Origin: JALYNX01 sp963746905
Lineage (GTDB): Bacteria; Actinomycetota; Acidimicrobiia; Spongiisociales; ZC4RG35
Direction: 5' to 3'
DNA: 64,000 nt
NCBI GenBank assembly: GCA_963746905.1
Contig: CAVVCY010000003.1
Coordinates: 1,080,024-1,144,023 of the forward strand
Part shown: positions 16,711 to 26,078 of the stretch, piece after piece
Numbering within the stretch: the stretch's first letter is position 1
Layout of the letters: every line of letters begins with the position of its first letter
Notes under the pieces: model-generated
What the model saw: the letters and a program-made list of their open reading frames with translations, nothing else
Told to the model about the DNA's origin: nothing
Database searches by the model: none
Translations under genes and position numbers: made by a program

Positions 16711-18209
16711 TCGATCCCGGAGGCTCAGAACTTTGGTTCGTCACCGGAAGCCAGCATCTCTACGGAGACGAGACACTCGCCATGGTCGCGGACAACTCGC
16801 GCCAGATCGTGTCCGGGCTGAACAGCAGCCCCCACATCCCGCTCAACATCGTCGTCAAACCGGTCATGAGTACCGGGGATTCGATCTCAGCCATCGTCCG
16901 TGAGGCCAACGCCGACCGCCGCTGTGCCGGGTTGATCCTGTGGATGCACACCTTCTCGCCGGCACGGATGTGGATCCGTGGCCTCGAGGAGCTCAACAAG
17001 CCCTACCTGCACCTTCACACCCAGTTCGCACGCGACCTCCCGTGGGCGACAATCGACATGGACTACATGAACGCTCACCAGGCGGCCCATGGCGACCGCG
17101 AGTTCGGCTACATCGCAAGTCGTCTCCGCTCCCGTCGGAAGATCGTTGCCGGGCATTGGTCCGAGCCTCGGGTCGCCGAGAGGATCGGCGTCTGGGCCCG
17201 AGCGGCTTTCGCTGTTGCCGATGCCTCCGATGCTCGGATCGCCCGCTTCGGCGACAACATGCGAAGCGTGGCCGTCACCGAGGGCGACAAGGTCGAGTTC
17301 CAACGTGTTTTCGGGTACGACGTCGAGGGCTACGGACTTGGGGAACTGGTGAACCGCATCGGGCAGTTCGCTGATGCTGAGGTGGACAAGCTGTGCGACG
17401 AGTACGACGACTCCTACACGATGGCGCCGGAGCTTCAGCCTGGCGGAGAACGCCGGGAGTCGTTACGGGACGCTGCGGCGATCGAGCTCGGTCTCCGGTC
17501 GCTCCTCGAGGAGGGCGGCTTCGTCGCTTTCACCGACACCTTCGAGAATCTGGAAGGCCTCAAGCAACTGCCGGGGATCGCCGCGCAGCGGATCATGGCC
17601 GATGGTTACGGGTTCGGGGCCGAGGGCGACTGGAAGACCGCAGCCATGGTGCGGGCCATGAAAGTGATGGCGCACGGGCTCGAGGGCGGCACCACCTTCA
17701 TGGAGGACTACACCTACCACCTCGCCCCTGATGGGTCGCTCACTCTTGGAGCGCACATGCTGGAAGTGTGCCCGTCGATTGCGGACGGAACACCCCGATG
17801 TGAGATCCATCCGCTGTCCATTGGTGGCAAGCAGGATCCCGTGAGGCTCGTCTTCGATGCGCACTCCGGGCCCAGTGTCAACGCGTCCGTCATCGACCTG
17901 GGCAACAGGTTCCGCATGACCGTCGCCCGAGTCGAAGTGGTTACCCCACCTGCGAGCACGCCCGCCCTCCCGGTCGCCCGATCCATTTGGAGGCCGGAGC
18001 CGGATCTGGCCAGCGCGGCCGAGGCGTGGATCCTGGCCGGCGGTTCGCACCACTCGTGTCACAGCAGGGCGCTGAAGGTCGAGCATCTGGAAGATCTGGC
18101 GATGATCCTCGGTGTCGAGCTGGTGAGGATCGATGCCGGGACCGACCTCAGAGAGCTCGAGAAGGAGCTGTTCTGGAATGATTCTGCACACCGTCTGATG
18201 CAGCGATAG
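16707..18209 (+). CDS. araA: L-arabinose isomerase AraA
   Basis: A 500-residue enzyme of normal family length that interconverts L-arabinose and L-ribulose. Family marks include LWFVTGSQHLYGDE at the N-terminus, LILWMHTFSPARMWI, a GFGAEGDWKTAAM segment with active-site acid, EGGTTFMEDYTYHL, and the metal-binding GGSHHSCHS near the C-terminus. It completes araB-araD-araA, which feeds arabinose into the pentose phosphate pathway. Confidence 0.97.
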   Translation: MIDPGGSELWFVTGSQHLYGDETLAMVADNSRQIVSGLNSSPHIPLNIVVKPVMSTGDSISAIVREANADRRCAGLILWMHTFSPARMWIRGLEELNKPYLHLHTQFARDLPWATIDMDYMNAHQAAHGDREFGYIASRLRSRRKIVAGHWSEPRVAERIGVWARAAFAVADASDARIARFGDNMRSVAVTEGDKVEFQRVFGYDVEGYGLGELVNRIGQFADAEVDKLCDEYDDSYTMAPELQPGGERRESLRDAAAIELGLRSLLEEGGFVAFTDTFENLEGLKQLPGIAAQRIMADGYGFGAEGDWKTAAMVRAMKVMAHGLEGGTTFMEDYTYHLAPDGSLTLGAHMLEVCPSIADGTPRCEIHPLSIGGKQDPVRLVFDAHSGPSVNASVIDLGNRFRMTVARVEVVTPPASTPALPVARSIWRPEPDLASAAEAWILAGGSHHSCHSRALKVEHLEDLAMILGVELVRIDAGTDLRELEKELFWNDSAHRLMQR

Positions 18210-18260
18210 GAGCGGCGAACCAGAGGCACCTGCAAGTGAGTCGACAGGAAACCGGCAAGG

Positions 18261-18286
18261 TGTTAGCGTTCCCGTTAACGATAACA
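18261..18286. promoter_or_regulatory. Second LacI-type operator, upstream of the arabinose transporter
   Basis: A 26-bp element whose reverse complement matches the araB operator (14279-14304) at 24 of 26 positions. It lies 52 bases after araA and 195 bases before the substrate-binding-protein ATG. This implies a separate, co-repressed promoter for the transporter with a long untranslated leader. The leader (18287-18481) has a run of eight or more Cs at about 18300 but no other structure I can identify. Confidence 0.78.
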
Positions 18287-18481
18287 ATCGGCCAACAGCA
18301 CCCCCCCCAAAGACAATCCCTGAATGAGCAGAGAAGGAGAAGCCCCCATCGATCAGACACCCGATGAGCAAGGCCGTGCCAACTAAGGCGTCGGATGAGA
18401 CACACTCACACCGACGGGTGCGTGGTTTGCCAAGCATCACGTCGACGAAAGAGAAACAACCCCAAGCAGTGAGGAGGAACA

Positions 18482-19501
18482 ATGAAATCACTGAGTAATC
18501 GGAAGTCGCAATTCCTGGTGCTACTCGTAGTACTCGGAATGGCTATTGCCGCCTGTGGCGGCGACAGCACAGCGACCACCACGGGAGGTGACACCGCGAC
18601 CACCGCCGGAGGGTCGGCAAGCGGAGACCTCGTCACCGTTGGCTTCGCCCAGACCGGCTCGGAGTCGGGATGGCGCTCGGCGAACACCGAGTCGATGAAG
18701 GCCGCCTTCTCGGAGGAGAACGGGTTCGACCTGATCTTCAATGCGGCTGACAACGACCCGGCGGCGCAGATTGCTGCGGTTCGCGGCTTCATCAACCAGG
18801 GCGTTGACGCGATCGTCATCGCTCCGATCGTCGAGGACGGCTGGGACGACGTGCTGCAGGAGGCCAAGGACGCTGGGATTCCAGTAATTCTGGAAGACCG
18901 CACCGTGACTTCTTCGGAAGACCTGTGGGACACCTGGGTTGGCCTCGACTTCAAGCGCGAGGGCACCTACGCGGGGGAGTGGGCGAAGGAAACCTTCGGC
19001 GACACCCCGACCAAGATGGTGGTACTCGAAGGAACCACTGGCTCGGCTCCGGCCAACGACCGCGCTGAGGGTTTCGACGCGGCCGTCGCCGGCACCGGGA
19101 TCGAGAAGATCGACTCCCAGACCGGTGACTTCACGCGTGACGGTGGCAAGACTGTCATGGAGGGCTTCCTCCAGAAGTACGGTGTCGACGGCATCGATCT
19201 GGTCTACGCCCACAACGACGACATGGCGCTGGGTGCCATCGAGGCGATCGAGGCCGCGGGCGGCAAGCCGGGCGAGGACATCCAGATCGTTTCGATCGAT
19301 GCTGTCCACGACGGTCTCCAGGCCCTAATCGACGGCAAGATCAACTTCGTCGTCGAGTGCAACCCGCTCTTGGGTGAGCTAGCTGCGGGCTTCGTGACAA
19401 GCGTGCTCGCCGGCGAAACCGTCGAAAAGCGGAACTTCGTCGATGACAAGACATTCACCGCGGAGCAGGCCGAAGAGGCGCTCCCCGATCGTTTGTACTA
19501 A
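18482..19501 (+). CDS. Sugar ABC transporter substrate-binding lipoprotein (YtfQ-like)
   Basis: A 339-residue lipoprotein: a signal with Cys at residue 25 after MAIAA, a Thr/Gly-rich linker, then a periplasmic-binding type-1 domain (VGFAQTGSESGWRSANTESM, NDPAAQIAAVRGFINQGVDA, VYAHNDDMALGAIEAIEAAG). The GSESGWR and ANTES motifs are typical of YtfQ, which binds the furanose form of galactose. Between araA and its transporter the ligand is most likely L-arabinose (furanose form), which is inference. GAGGAGG precedes the ATG. Confidence 0.9.
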   Translation: MKSLSNRKSQFLVLLVVLGMAIAACGGDSTATTTGGDTATTAGGSASGDLVTVGFAQTGSESGWRSANTESMKAAFSEENGFDLIFNAADNDPAAQIAAVRGFINQGVDAIVIAPIVEDGWDDVLQEAKDAGIPVILEDRTVTSSEDLWDTWVGLDFKREGTYAGEWAKETFGDTPTKMVVLEGTTGSAPANDRAEGFDAAVAGTGIEKIDSQTGDFTRDGGKTVMEGFLQKYGVDGIDLVYAHNDDMALGAIEAIEAAGGKPGEDIQIVSIDAVHDGLQALIDGKINFVVECNPLLGELAAGFVTSVLAGETVEKRNFVDDKTFTAEQAEEALPDRLY

Positions 19502-19511
19502 ATCGCTTGAA

Positions 19512-19529
19512 CTAACCCGCAAGGGTTAG
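19512..19529 (+). promoter_or_regulatory. Intercistronic hairpin after the binding-protein gene
   Basis: A perfect 7-bp stem (CTAACCC/GGGTTAG) closed by a stable GCAA tetraloop starts ten bases after the binding-protein stop. No T-run follows. Such hairpins commonly protect the upstream message or attenuate read-through, giving more binding protein than membrane components. Confidence 0.5.
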
Positions 19530-19621
19530 CCCCAAGTGGATAGCTTGAGTGTCCGGCCGTGGTCCCGGTTCGTCGCCGGTGCCCCGGTCGGACACTCCTT
19601 CGATATATCGAGAGCAAAGGT

Positions 19622-21160
19622 GTGACGTTGGTCGCTGGCGCCGCTTCCCCTCCCATCGTCGAGATGCGCGGAATCACAATCCGCTTCCCTGGCGTGCTTG
19701 CTCTTGACAACGTGGACTTCTTCCTCCACCCCGGTGAAGTGCACTCGATCATGGGCGAGAACGGCGCTGGGAAGTCCACCCTGATCAAGGCGCTGACCGG
19801 GGTCTATGCGATCGACAGTGGGTCGATCGATGTGACCGGCAGCAGTCGGGTCTTTCGCAGCACTTTCGATGCAGAGGCTGCAGGCATCTCGACCGTGTAC
19901 CAGGAGATCAACCTGTGCACCAACCTGTCCGTGGGCGAGAACGTGATGCTTGGCCACGAGCCCCACAAGGGTGGCCGGGTCGACTGGAAGGCCGTGCACC
20001 GAATGGCGGCCGAGCACCTCGAAGGTCTCGGGATATCGATTGACACCCGGTCGATGCTCTCCAACCACTCGATCGCCATTCAACAACTGGTGGCGATCAG
20101 CCGCGCCATGGTGTTGGACGCCAAGGTCCTCATCCTCGACGAGCCGACGTCCAGCCTGGATCGTGGCGAGGTCGAGCGGCTCTTCACCGTGATCCGCGAT
20201 CTCCGGGACAACGGCGCGGCCATCATCTTTGTCAGCCATTTCCTCGATCAGGTCTACGAGATCGCCGACCGGATCACAGTTCTGCGCAATGGGAAGCTGG
20301 TGGGCGAGTACATGGTCACGGACCTGCCGCGCGAGGACCTGGTTACCAAGATGATCGGTCACCAGCTCAGTGACCTCGAAGCCATCTCTTCGACTGCAGC
20401 ACGCGTGATCGACCGCAACCAGACACCGATCCTCAAAGTGACTGACGTGGGAAGACGCGGTGTGCTCGAGCCGGCAGATCTCGAAGTGTTCGACGGTGAG
20501 ATCGTTGGAATCGCCGGTTTGCTGGGATCCGGGCGCACCGAGCTGGTGCGGCTGCTCTATGGCGCCGACAAGGCCGACTCGGGTCAGATCGAGGTTGCCG
20601 GCGCGCCCGCCAAGATGACCTCCCCCCGCCACGCAATCGACCACCACATAGCCTTCTCGTCCGAGGATCGGCGTGAGGAGGGCATCGTGGCCGACCTGAC
20701 CGTCGCCGAGAACATTGTGCTTGGCATCCAGGCGCGCAAAGGGTTCCGGAAGATCCGCCGGGCGAAGCAGGAATCGGTGGTGTCGGAATACATGAAGGCG
20801 CTCGACGTGCGGCCGGCGGACCCGGACATGGTCGCCGGCAATCTGTCGGGCGGGAACCAGCAGAAGGTGCTCATTGCACGCTGGCTCGCCACGGCGCCCG
20901 AGCTCCTCATCCTGGACGAGCCGACTCGTGGGATCGATGTCGGCACCAAAGCCGACCTTCAGCGAAAAGTCGCTGAGTTGTCGGAGCAGGGCCTGTCCGT
21001 GATCTTCATCTCATCGGAGCTCGAGGAGGTGCTGCGACTCGCCCAGCGCGTGCTGGTCATGAGAGACCGCAAGTGCATCGGTGAGCTCGACTCGCGAAAC
21101 GTCAATCTGGATGGACTGATCGACTTCATCGCCAATGAGGGCAAGGAGAGCGCAGCTTGA
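19622..21160 (+). CDS. Sugar ABC transporter ATP-binding protein, two ATPase domains (YtfR-like)
   Basis: A protein of about 512 residues with two fused ABC domains. The first has Walker A GENGAGKST (about residues 45-53), VYQEINLCTNLSVGENV and ILDEPTSSLD. The second has the degenerate Walker A GLLGSGRTELV, signature LSGGNQQK and LLILDEPTRGIDVG. This two-domain form is standard for ribose/galactofuranose-type importers. The start is uncertain: GTG 19622 opens the conserved region, while a GTG at 19559 would add 21 residues. It overlaps the first permease. Confidence 0.93.
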   Translation: MTLVAGAASPPIVEMRGITIRFPGVLALDNVDFFLHPGEVHSIMGENGAGKSTLIKALTGVYAIDSGSIDVTGSSRVFRSTFDAEAAGISTVYQEINLCTNLSVGENVMLGHEPHKGGRVDWKAVHRMAAEHLEGLGISIDTRSMLSNHSIAIQQLVAISRAMVLDAKVLILDEPTSSLDRGEVERLFTVIRDLRDNGAAIIFVSHFLDQVYEIADRITVLRNGKLVGEYMVTDLPREDLVTKMIGHQLSDLEAISSTAARVIDRNQTPILKVTDVGRRGVLEPADLEVFDGEIVGIAGLLGSGRTELVRLLYGADKADSGQIEVAGAPAKMTSPRHAIDHHIAFSSEDRREEGIVADLTVAENIVLGIQARKGFRKIRRAKQESVVSEYMKALDVRPADPDMVAGNLSGGNQQKVLIARWLATAPELLILDEPTRGIDVGTKADLQRKVAELSEQGLSVIFISSELEEVLRLAQRVLVMRDRKCIGELDSRNVNLDGLIDFIANEGKESAA

Positions 21161-22206
21161 AGGGACTAATGAAGCACCGACTCTTCTGGCCGGTTGTCGC
21201 ATTGGTCACGCTCATCCTGATCAACACCATTGCCCGCTCACAGTTCGCCAGCATCACGATTCAAGACGGCCGTCTCTACGGCGCCTTGATCGACATCCTG
21301 CGTCAAAGCGCTCCATTGATGCTGGTGGCGCTTGGCATGACGATCGTCATCGCCACGCGGGGCATCGATCTGTCGGTCGGAGCGGTTATGGCCGTGTCCG
21401 GAGCGGTGGCACTCACCATCATTGACGGCGCGGCGGATCCGGACAGTCTCAGCGTGGTCATGGTTGCCGTGGTGGCCGCGATCCTGGCGTCGCTCGTGCT
21501 TGGCGTGTGGAACGGTTTCCTCGTCGCCCTGTTGGGCATCCAACCGATCATCGCCACCCTGGTGCTCATGCTCGCCGGCCGCGGCGTGGCACTCCTCATC
21601 ACCGGTGGATTCATCACCACCGTGAACAGCACGCCGTTCGAGTACATCTCGACCGGGTACCTTCTGTTGTTGCCGTTCGCCTTCTTCATCTGGGTGGCGG
21701 CGTTCGCGGCCGTTGCGGCGATCGAGCGGAGGACAGCACTTGGCGTCCTCACCGAGGCTGTTGGTATCAACCCTGAGGCGAGCCGACTCGCCGGAGTGCG
21801 CTCGCGCGGCATCATCTGGAGCGCCTACGCCGCCAGTGCCACGCTCGCCGGCATCGCGGGCGTGATCTATGCCTCGAATATCAAGGCAGCCGATGCCAAT
21901 GCGGCCGGCCAATTCATCGAGCTCTACGCGATCCTCGCCGTCGTGTTGGGCGGTACCTCGCTAATGGGTGGCAAGTTCAGCATCGCGGGCACTGTTGTGG
22001 GCGTGCTGATCATCCAGACACTCGACTCCACGATCCTCTTCCTCGGAGTGCCGTCGGCTCAGAGCCCGGTGTTCTTCGCAATCGTCGTCATCATCGTCGT
22101 GGTCATCCAGTCACCACGCTTGCATCGTGTTGTGCGAAACCTCTTCCATGCGGTGCGCTCTCGAGGGTCCACCGATTCCACCCATGACGCGGAGGTGGCA
22201 GCGTGA
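21157..22206 (+). CDS. Sugar ABC transporter permease 1 (YtfT-like)
   Basis: A 349-residue integral membrane protein of the branched RbsC/YtfT family, with about eight to ten hydrophobic segments, GMTIVIATRGIDLSVGAVMA (the conserved family motif) and VLGGTSLMGGKFSIAGTVVG. The TTG at 21157 overlaps the ATPase stop and has AAGGAGAG six bases before it, so it is preferred to the ATG twelve bases later. It probably forms a heterodimeric channel with the next permease. Confidence 0.92.
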   Translation: MKGLMKHRLFWPVVALVTLILINTIARSQFASITIQDGRLYGALIDILRQSAPLMLVALGMTIVIATRGIDLSVGAVMAVSGAVALTIIDGAADPDSLSVVMVAVVAAILASLVLGVWNGFLVALLGIQPIIATLVLMLAGRGVALLITGGFITTVNSTPFEYISTGYLLLLPFAFFIWVAAFAAVAAIERRTALGVLTEAVGINPEASRLAGVRSRGIIWSAYAASATLAGIAGVIYASNIKAADANAAGQFIELYAILAVVLGGTSLMGGKFSIAGTVVGVLIIQTLDSTILFLGVPSAQSPVFFAIVVIIVVVIQSPRLHRVVRNLFHAVRSRGSTDSTHDAEVAA

Positions 22207-23225
22207 GTGCCAAGGTCGAGGCCGTCGCCCCAGCACGCTCGAACGTCGGCGAGTACTACCTGACGTTCTTGAGTCGGCATTCGTCGCTGCTCCCTACGTT
22301 TGCGGCGATCGCCATCCTGATCCTGCTCCTTATTGGCGCGGAGGTGTTCTTGAGGGGAGAATTCCTCTCCCCGGGCAACATTTCTGCGCTGCTGCTGGAC
22401 AACGCCTTCCTGCTGATCCTGGCCGTGGGCATGACATTTGTCATCCTCACCGGGGGAATCGACCTCTCCGTGGGCTCGGTGATGGCGTTTACCGGCATCT
22501 GGCTGGCGAAGCTGCTCGAGGCCGGGACCTCATTGGCGATTGCCCTCCCGATCATCATCGTGGGTGGCGCATTGATCGGCCTGCTCATCGGGGTCCTGGT
22601 GCAGTTCTTCGACGTCCAGCCGTTCATCGCCTCGCTGGCGGGCCTGTTCCTGGCCCGCGGTCTCGCCTTCGTCGTGAGCCTTTCGTCGATCAAGGTCGAG
22701 ACCGCTTCCGTGCTGTGGCTGCAGTCGACACGATTCCGGCTTGGCGATTGGTACATCACACCGACCGGCATCCTCGCGCTGTTCGTGGTGCTCGTCGGTG
22801 CGTTGGTGATGCAATACACCCGCTTCGGGCGGACTACTTACGCGGTCGGCGGGAACAAGCAGGCAGCATTGATGGGCCTCAAAGTGGCACGCACCACGGT
22901 CTCCGTATACGTCATATCGGGCGTCTGTGGCGGTCTTGCCGGCCTGGTGCTTACCGCATATTCGGGTGCTGGCTATCCGCGCAACGGTGTGGGTACGGAG
23001 CTCGACGTGATCGCGGCCGTGGTCATCGGCGGAACATTGCTGAGCGGGGGCCGCGGATATGTCTTGGGCTCACTCGTAGGTGTGCTCGTCTACGGCACCA
23101 TCAAGACCATTATCTCTTTCATGGGTGCCGAGCAATTCTTGATGCAGATTGTCATCGGCGGGCTGCTCCTGGTGTTCATCGTGGTCCAGCGGGCGATCGT
23201 TGCCCGCTCCGATCGCCGAACCTGA
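22203..23225 (+). CDS. Sugar ABC transporter permease 2 (YjfF-like)
   Basis: A 340-residue second permease with the family motif GMTFVILTGGIDLSVGSVMAF, YAVGGNKQAALMGLKV, and IGGTLLSGGRGYVLGSLVG near the C-terminus. It starts with GTG overlapping the previous stop and is the last gene of the arabinose transport operon. The order binding protein, ATPase, YtfT-like, YjfF-like matches the E. coli galactofuranose importer. Confidence 0.92.
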   Translation: MSAKVEAVAPARSNVGEYYLTFLSRHSSLLPTFAAIAILILLLIGAEVFLRGEFLSPGNISALLLDNAFLLILAVGMTFVILTGGIDLSVGSVMAFTGIWLAKLLEAGTSLAIALPIIIVGGALIGLLIGVLVQFFDVQPFIASLAGLFLARGLAFVVSLSSIKVETASVLWLQSTRFRLGDWYITPTGILALFVVLVGALVMQYTRFGRTTYAVGGNKQAALMGLKVARTTVSVYVISGVCGGLAGLVLTAYSGAGYPRNGVGTELDVIAAVVIGGTLLSGGRGYVLGSLVGVLVYGTIKTIISFMGAEQFLMQIVIGGLLLVFIVVQRAIVARSDRRT

Positions 23226-23351
23226 TCTCCTCGATTCGCGTTCGCCGGCTACCTCAACGATTTCGACGTGGGAAGCGTCGTTTCCACCCCGCCCTTCGGC
23301 CCTGGGCCTCGCGTCGCATTCGGCGGCGATAGCATCGCCTGCGATCCGGCC

Positions 23352-25337
23352 GTGAGCAGAAAACCACTTCTCCTTCGCTCTCCGCTCCTTGCAACCGCCG
23401 CCCTGATCATCGCCGCCACCTCCGGGGGCGTGGTCGTCCATGTGGCCGGGCTTCCCCCTCCAGCAGTCGGGACGGTTGGTGAGGACGGGCCGGCCGCTGA
23501 CGCCGCGTTGAACAACGCCGAGGATGTGGCAGTCGCGCCCAACGGCGACATCTACATCGCCGACTACAACAGCGCGCGACTGCTCCGCATCCGCGATGGG
23601 ATCCTCACCGTCGCCTATCGGGGCGACCTCAGCGCCGATGAGAACGATTTCTCCGGGGTCGCGGTCGCCGCAGATGGGACGGTCTACTTCACAACGGGGG
23701 AGGCAGTGATGTCCATCTCTTCGGAGGGGACGATCGCCGAAGTAGTCGCGGAAGAGGCGGGGTCTCAGGTCTACGGTCCCAAACTGGCCGTGGGACCGGA
23801 CGGCGCTCTCTACGTCGCCGGTGGACGCCTTCCCCGTCTCGATCGCGTCGAGGAAGACGGGACCACCACGCTCATCGCCGGATCGGACGAGTTGGCAACC
23901 GAGCCGGGAGTCGGTGATGGTGGGCCGGCCAGTGGTGCCCGTTTCGGGAGCATTTCCGATCTCGCGATCGACTCTTCAGGTGCGATCTTCGTCGCCGACG
24001 AAGCGTTCGGCGATGTGAGGCGAATCGGCCCCGACGGCATGGTTTCCACGGTGTTCGGTGGCGGGACGATCCCGATCCAACAGGCGGTCGACGGAACCGC
24101 TGCCGTCGCGATCGACTACGGGTCGGCCGAGATCGGAGTGGCGGTCGACAGCAATGATCGTCTCTACCTCGTCCCCCGTCTCGGTCGCGGGGTATTCGTC
24201 GTCGACCAAGGAGTTGTCACCACTGTTCTCGGAGGCGGAACCAATCCGGGGACGGGCTTTCCGCCACTCGAAACCCAGCTCTCGGCGCCCACCCGGATCG
24301 CTCTCAGCAACGACGACGAGTTGCTGATCCTCGTTGAGGACGGGCGTTACCTTTATCAGTCTGCGGGAGCAGCCGAAGTGGGCAGCCTGGTGGCCTCGGT
24401 TCCCTCACCTGACGCCATCAACCTCGACCCGGTGGTGGTTGCCGCATCGGTTGCCCTGACTGCAGGGCTGCTCTTTCTGGTCCCCTTCCCCGCCGAGATC
24501 TTCAACAACACGCTGGTCGACCATCACGACCAGATCCGGTCCTGGTTCCGGCGAAGGAAGGATGAGGCCTCCGGCGCGATCTGGGAAAAGCCGTGGATGC
24601 TGATTCTGGGGCTGATCGTGATGGCCCTTCTCTACGGATTCCTCGATCCTGGCTTTGGCTTGAACAGCGCGTCGCTCTCCACGTTCGGCGGGCTTCTTCT
24701 CGGCGTTGTCTTCACCACTGTCGGCTTCGCGGTGCCAACCCTGATCCTGCGGCGAACCCGAGCCAAGGATCGGGGCCACTTGAGGGTCCTTCCGGTCGCA
24801 CTGTTGGTGGGAGTGGCCTGTGTCCTCATCTCCCGGCTGATCGGTTTTCTTCCCGGCTACCTCTACGGGGTTGCCCTCGGCTTGGTCTTTGCCGCCGAAG
24901 TCGGAGATGACGTGGCTTCGAAAGAAGTGACAACCACCTCGGTTGTGATCCTCGCGATCGCGTTGACCGCATGGTTCGGCCTCGGCGCCGTGAGGTCCGC
25001 TGGCGCAGGGAGCATGTCCAACTTGGTTCAGGCGACCCTCGCCATGACGACGGTGTCAGCCTTCGAGGCGCTGGTGTTCGGGTTGTTGCCGATTCATGGC
25101 ATGCCCGGCAGGGTCCTGTTTCAGCAGCGTCGCTGGCTTTGGGTAGTGATATGGGGGACTTCCGTCCTCGCCTTTTTCCACGTCCTGGTCAACCCGCAGT
25201 CCGGGTACCTGGTCAACACCGCGTTGGTGCCCGTGGCGACCACCTACGGCCTGCTTGCCTTCTTCACACTGGTCTCTCTCGGCCTCTGGGTCTGGTTCCG
25301 CCGCGCCGATCGGAGAGAGTCGGCAAGCTTGGGCTGA
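23352..25337 (+). CDS. NHL-type beta-propeller fused to multi-pass membrane domain
   Basis: A protein of about 661 residues in two parts. After a signal-like hydrophobic N-terminus, residues of about 40-350 carry repeated V-A-V-A-P-N-G-D-I-Y-I-A-D type blades (NHL/SMP-30-like propeller). The C-terminal half has roughly eight membrane segments with charged RRRKDEA and RRTRAKDRG loops, then a FGLLPIHGMPGR motif and a further membrane helix, the FGLLP-motif membrane module of actinobacteria. The GTG at 23352 places the signal at the N-terminus; a GTG 84 bases upstream is possible. The role is unknown; a surface sensor or envelope anchor fits. Confidence 0.75.
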   Translation: MSRKPLLLRSPLLATAALIIAATSGGVVVHVAGLPPPAVGTVGEDGPAADAALNNAEDVAVAPNGDIYIADYNSARLLRIRDGILTVAYRGDLSADENDFSGVAVAADGTVYFTTGEAVMSISSEGTIAEVVAEEAGSQVYGPKLAVGPDGALYVAGGRLPRLDRVEEDGTTTLIAGSDELATEPGVGDGGPASGARFGSISDLAIDSSGAIFVADEAFGDVRRIGPDGMVSTVFGGGTIPIQQAVDGTAAVAIDYGSAEIGVAVDSNDRLYLVPRLGRGVFVVDQGVVTTVLGGGTNPGTGFPPLETQLSAPTRIALSNDDELLILVEDGRYLYQSAGAAEVGSLVASVPSPDAINLDPVVVAASVALTAGLLFLVPFPAEIFNNTLVDHHDQIRSWFRRRKDEASGAIWEKPWMLILGLIVMALLYGFLDPGFGLNSASLSTFGGLLLGVVFTTVGFAVPTLILRRTRAKDRGHLRVLPVALLVGVACVLISRLIGFLPGYLYGVALGLVFAAEVGDDVASKEVTTTSVVILAIALTAWFGLGAVRSAGAGSMSNLVQATLAMTTVSAFEALVFGLLPIHGMPGRVLFQQRRWLWVVIWGTSVLAFFHVLVNPQSGYLVNTALVPVATTYGLLAFFTLVSLGLWVWFRRADRRESASLG

Positions 25338-25346
25338 TCACCATGT

Positions 25347-25919
25347 TCAGCCGAGAGCTCTAGTCGCCATTTGGCTCATCTGTTCGTCGGTGATGTCCTG
25401 TGAAAGCGAAAAGACCACCACCACATTCTCACCTTGCCGGGCTACCACATAAGTCAGGGGATACCCTGCGAGAAGGCGGAATCCGACGGCTTCCTCGCCA
25501 ATGCCGGTCAGCTGCTCTGCGGGCTGGTAGGCGCCTTCTGGTGGGAAGGACAGCTCGTAGGTGTCAGCTCCCGTGAGCACGTTGACCCCGACGAATCCGT
25601 CTCCCGCCGTTGTCTGGTAGTTGGCGCACATCCCGCCGGCTCCGACGTCCGAGCCGCGGGGCACGGCGACGACCTCGACGCCGGTAATGGTCTTCACGTC
25701 TGCAGCGGTGAGAGAGGGGCATTCGTCGCCCTCTTGAGCGGCTGCCGTTGTGCTGGCCCCGGCGAGGGTGGTGACGGCAGATGGTCCGCCTGTGGTAGAC
25801 GTCCCTGAAACGCCGTCATTGGTGCTTCCGGTGGCTGAGTCACCTCCGCACGCGGCGATGAGCAACAGGGCCGCGGTGACCACGTAAAGGGCTGAGAAGC
25901 GTCGTTCCCTTGAAGTCAT
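25347..25919 (-). CDS. Small lipoprotein, DUF3558-like
   Basis: A 190-residue lipoprotein. The ATG at 25919 follows AAAGGAG and begins a signal ending LLLIAAC (lipobox), then a Ser/Thr/Gly linker. The mature domain opens with CPSLTAADVKTITGVEV, keeps two further Cys and has NYQTTAGDGFVGVNV, resembling actinobacterial DUF3558-type lipoproteins. Function is unknown. It is convergent with the propeller-membrane gene. Confidence 0.65.
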   Translation of the reverse strand: MTSRERRFSALYVVTAALLLIAACGGDSATGSTNDGVSGTSTTGGPSAVTTLAGASTTAAAQEGDECPSLTAADVKTITGVEVVAVPRGSDVGAGGMCANYQTTAGDGFVGVNVLTGADTYELSFPPEGAYQPAEQLTGIGEEAVGFRLLAGYPLTYVVARQGENVVVVFSLSQDITDEQMSQMATRALG

Positions 25920-26078
25920 ATCTTCTCCTTTCCTCCCTTTCATTACCCGTTCGGCGTTACCAGATCGTTACCGGCCTGTGGTTGCACCGCCCCCGAGCGA
26001 AACCTGCCCCTGGGTCGCGATCGGTGCTGCCTTGGAGAGGGTTCATTCAAAGCGCCGGCGCTCCGATAATCTGACGAC

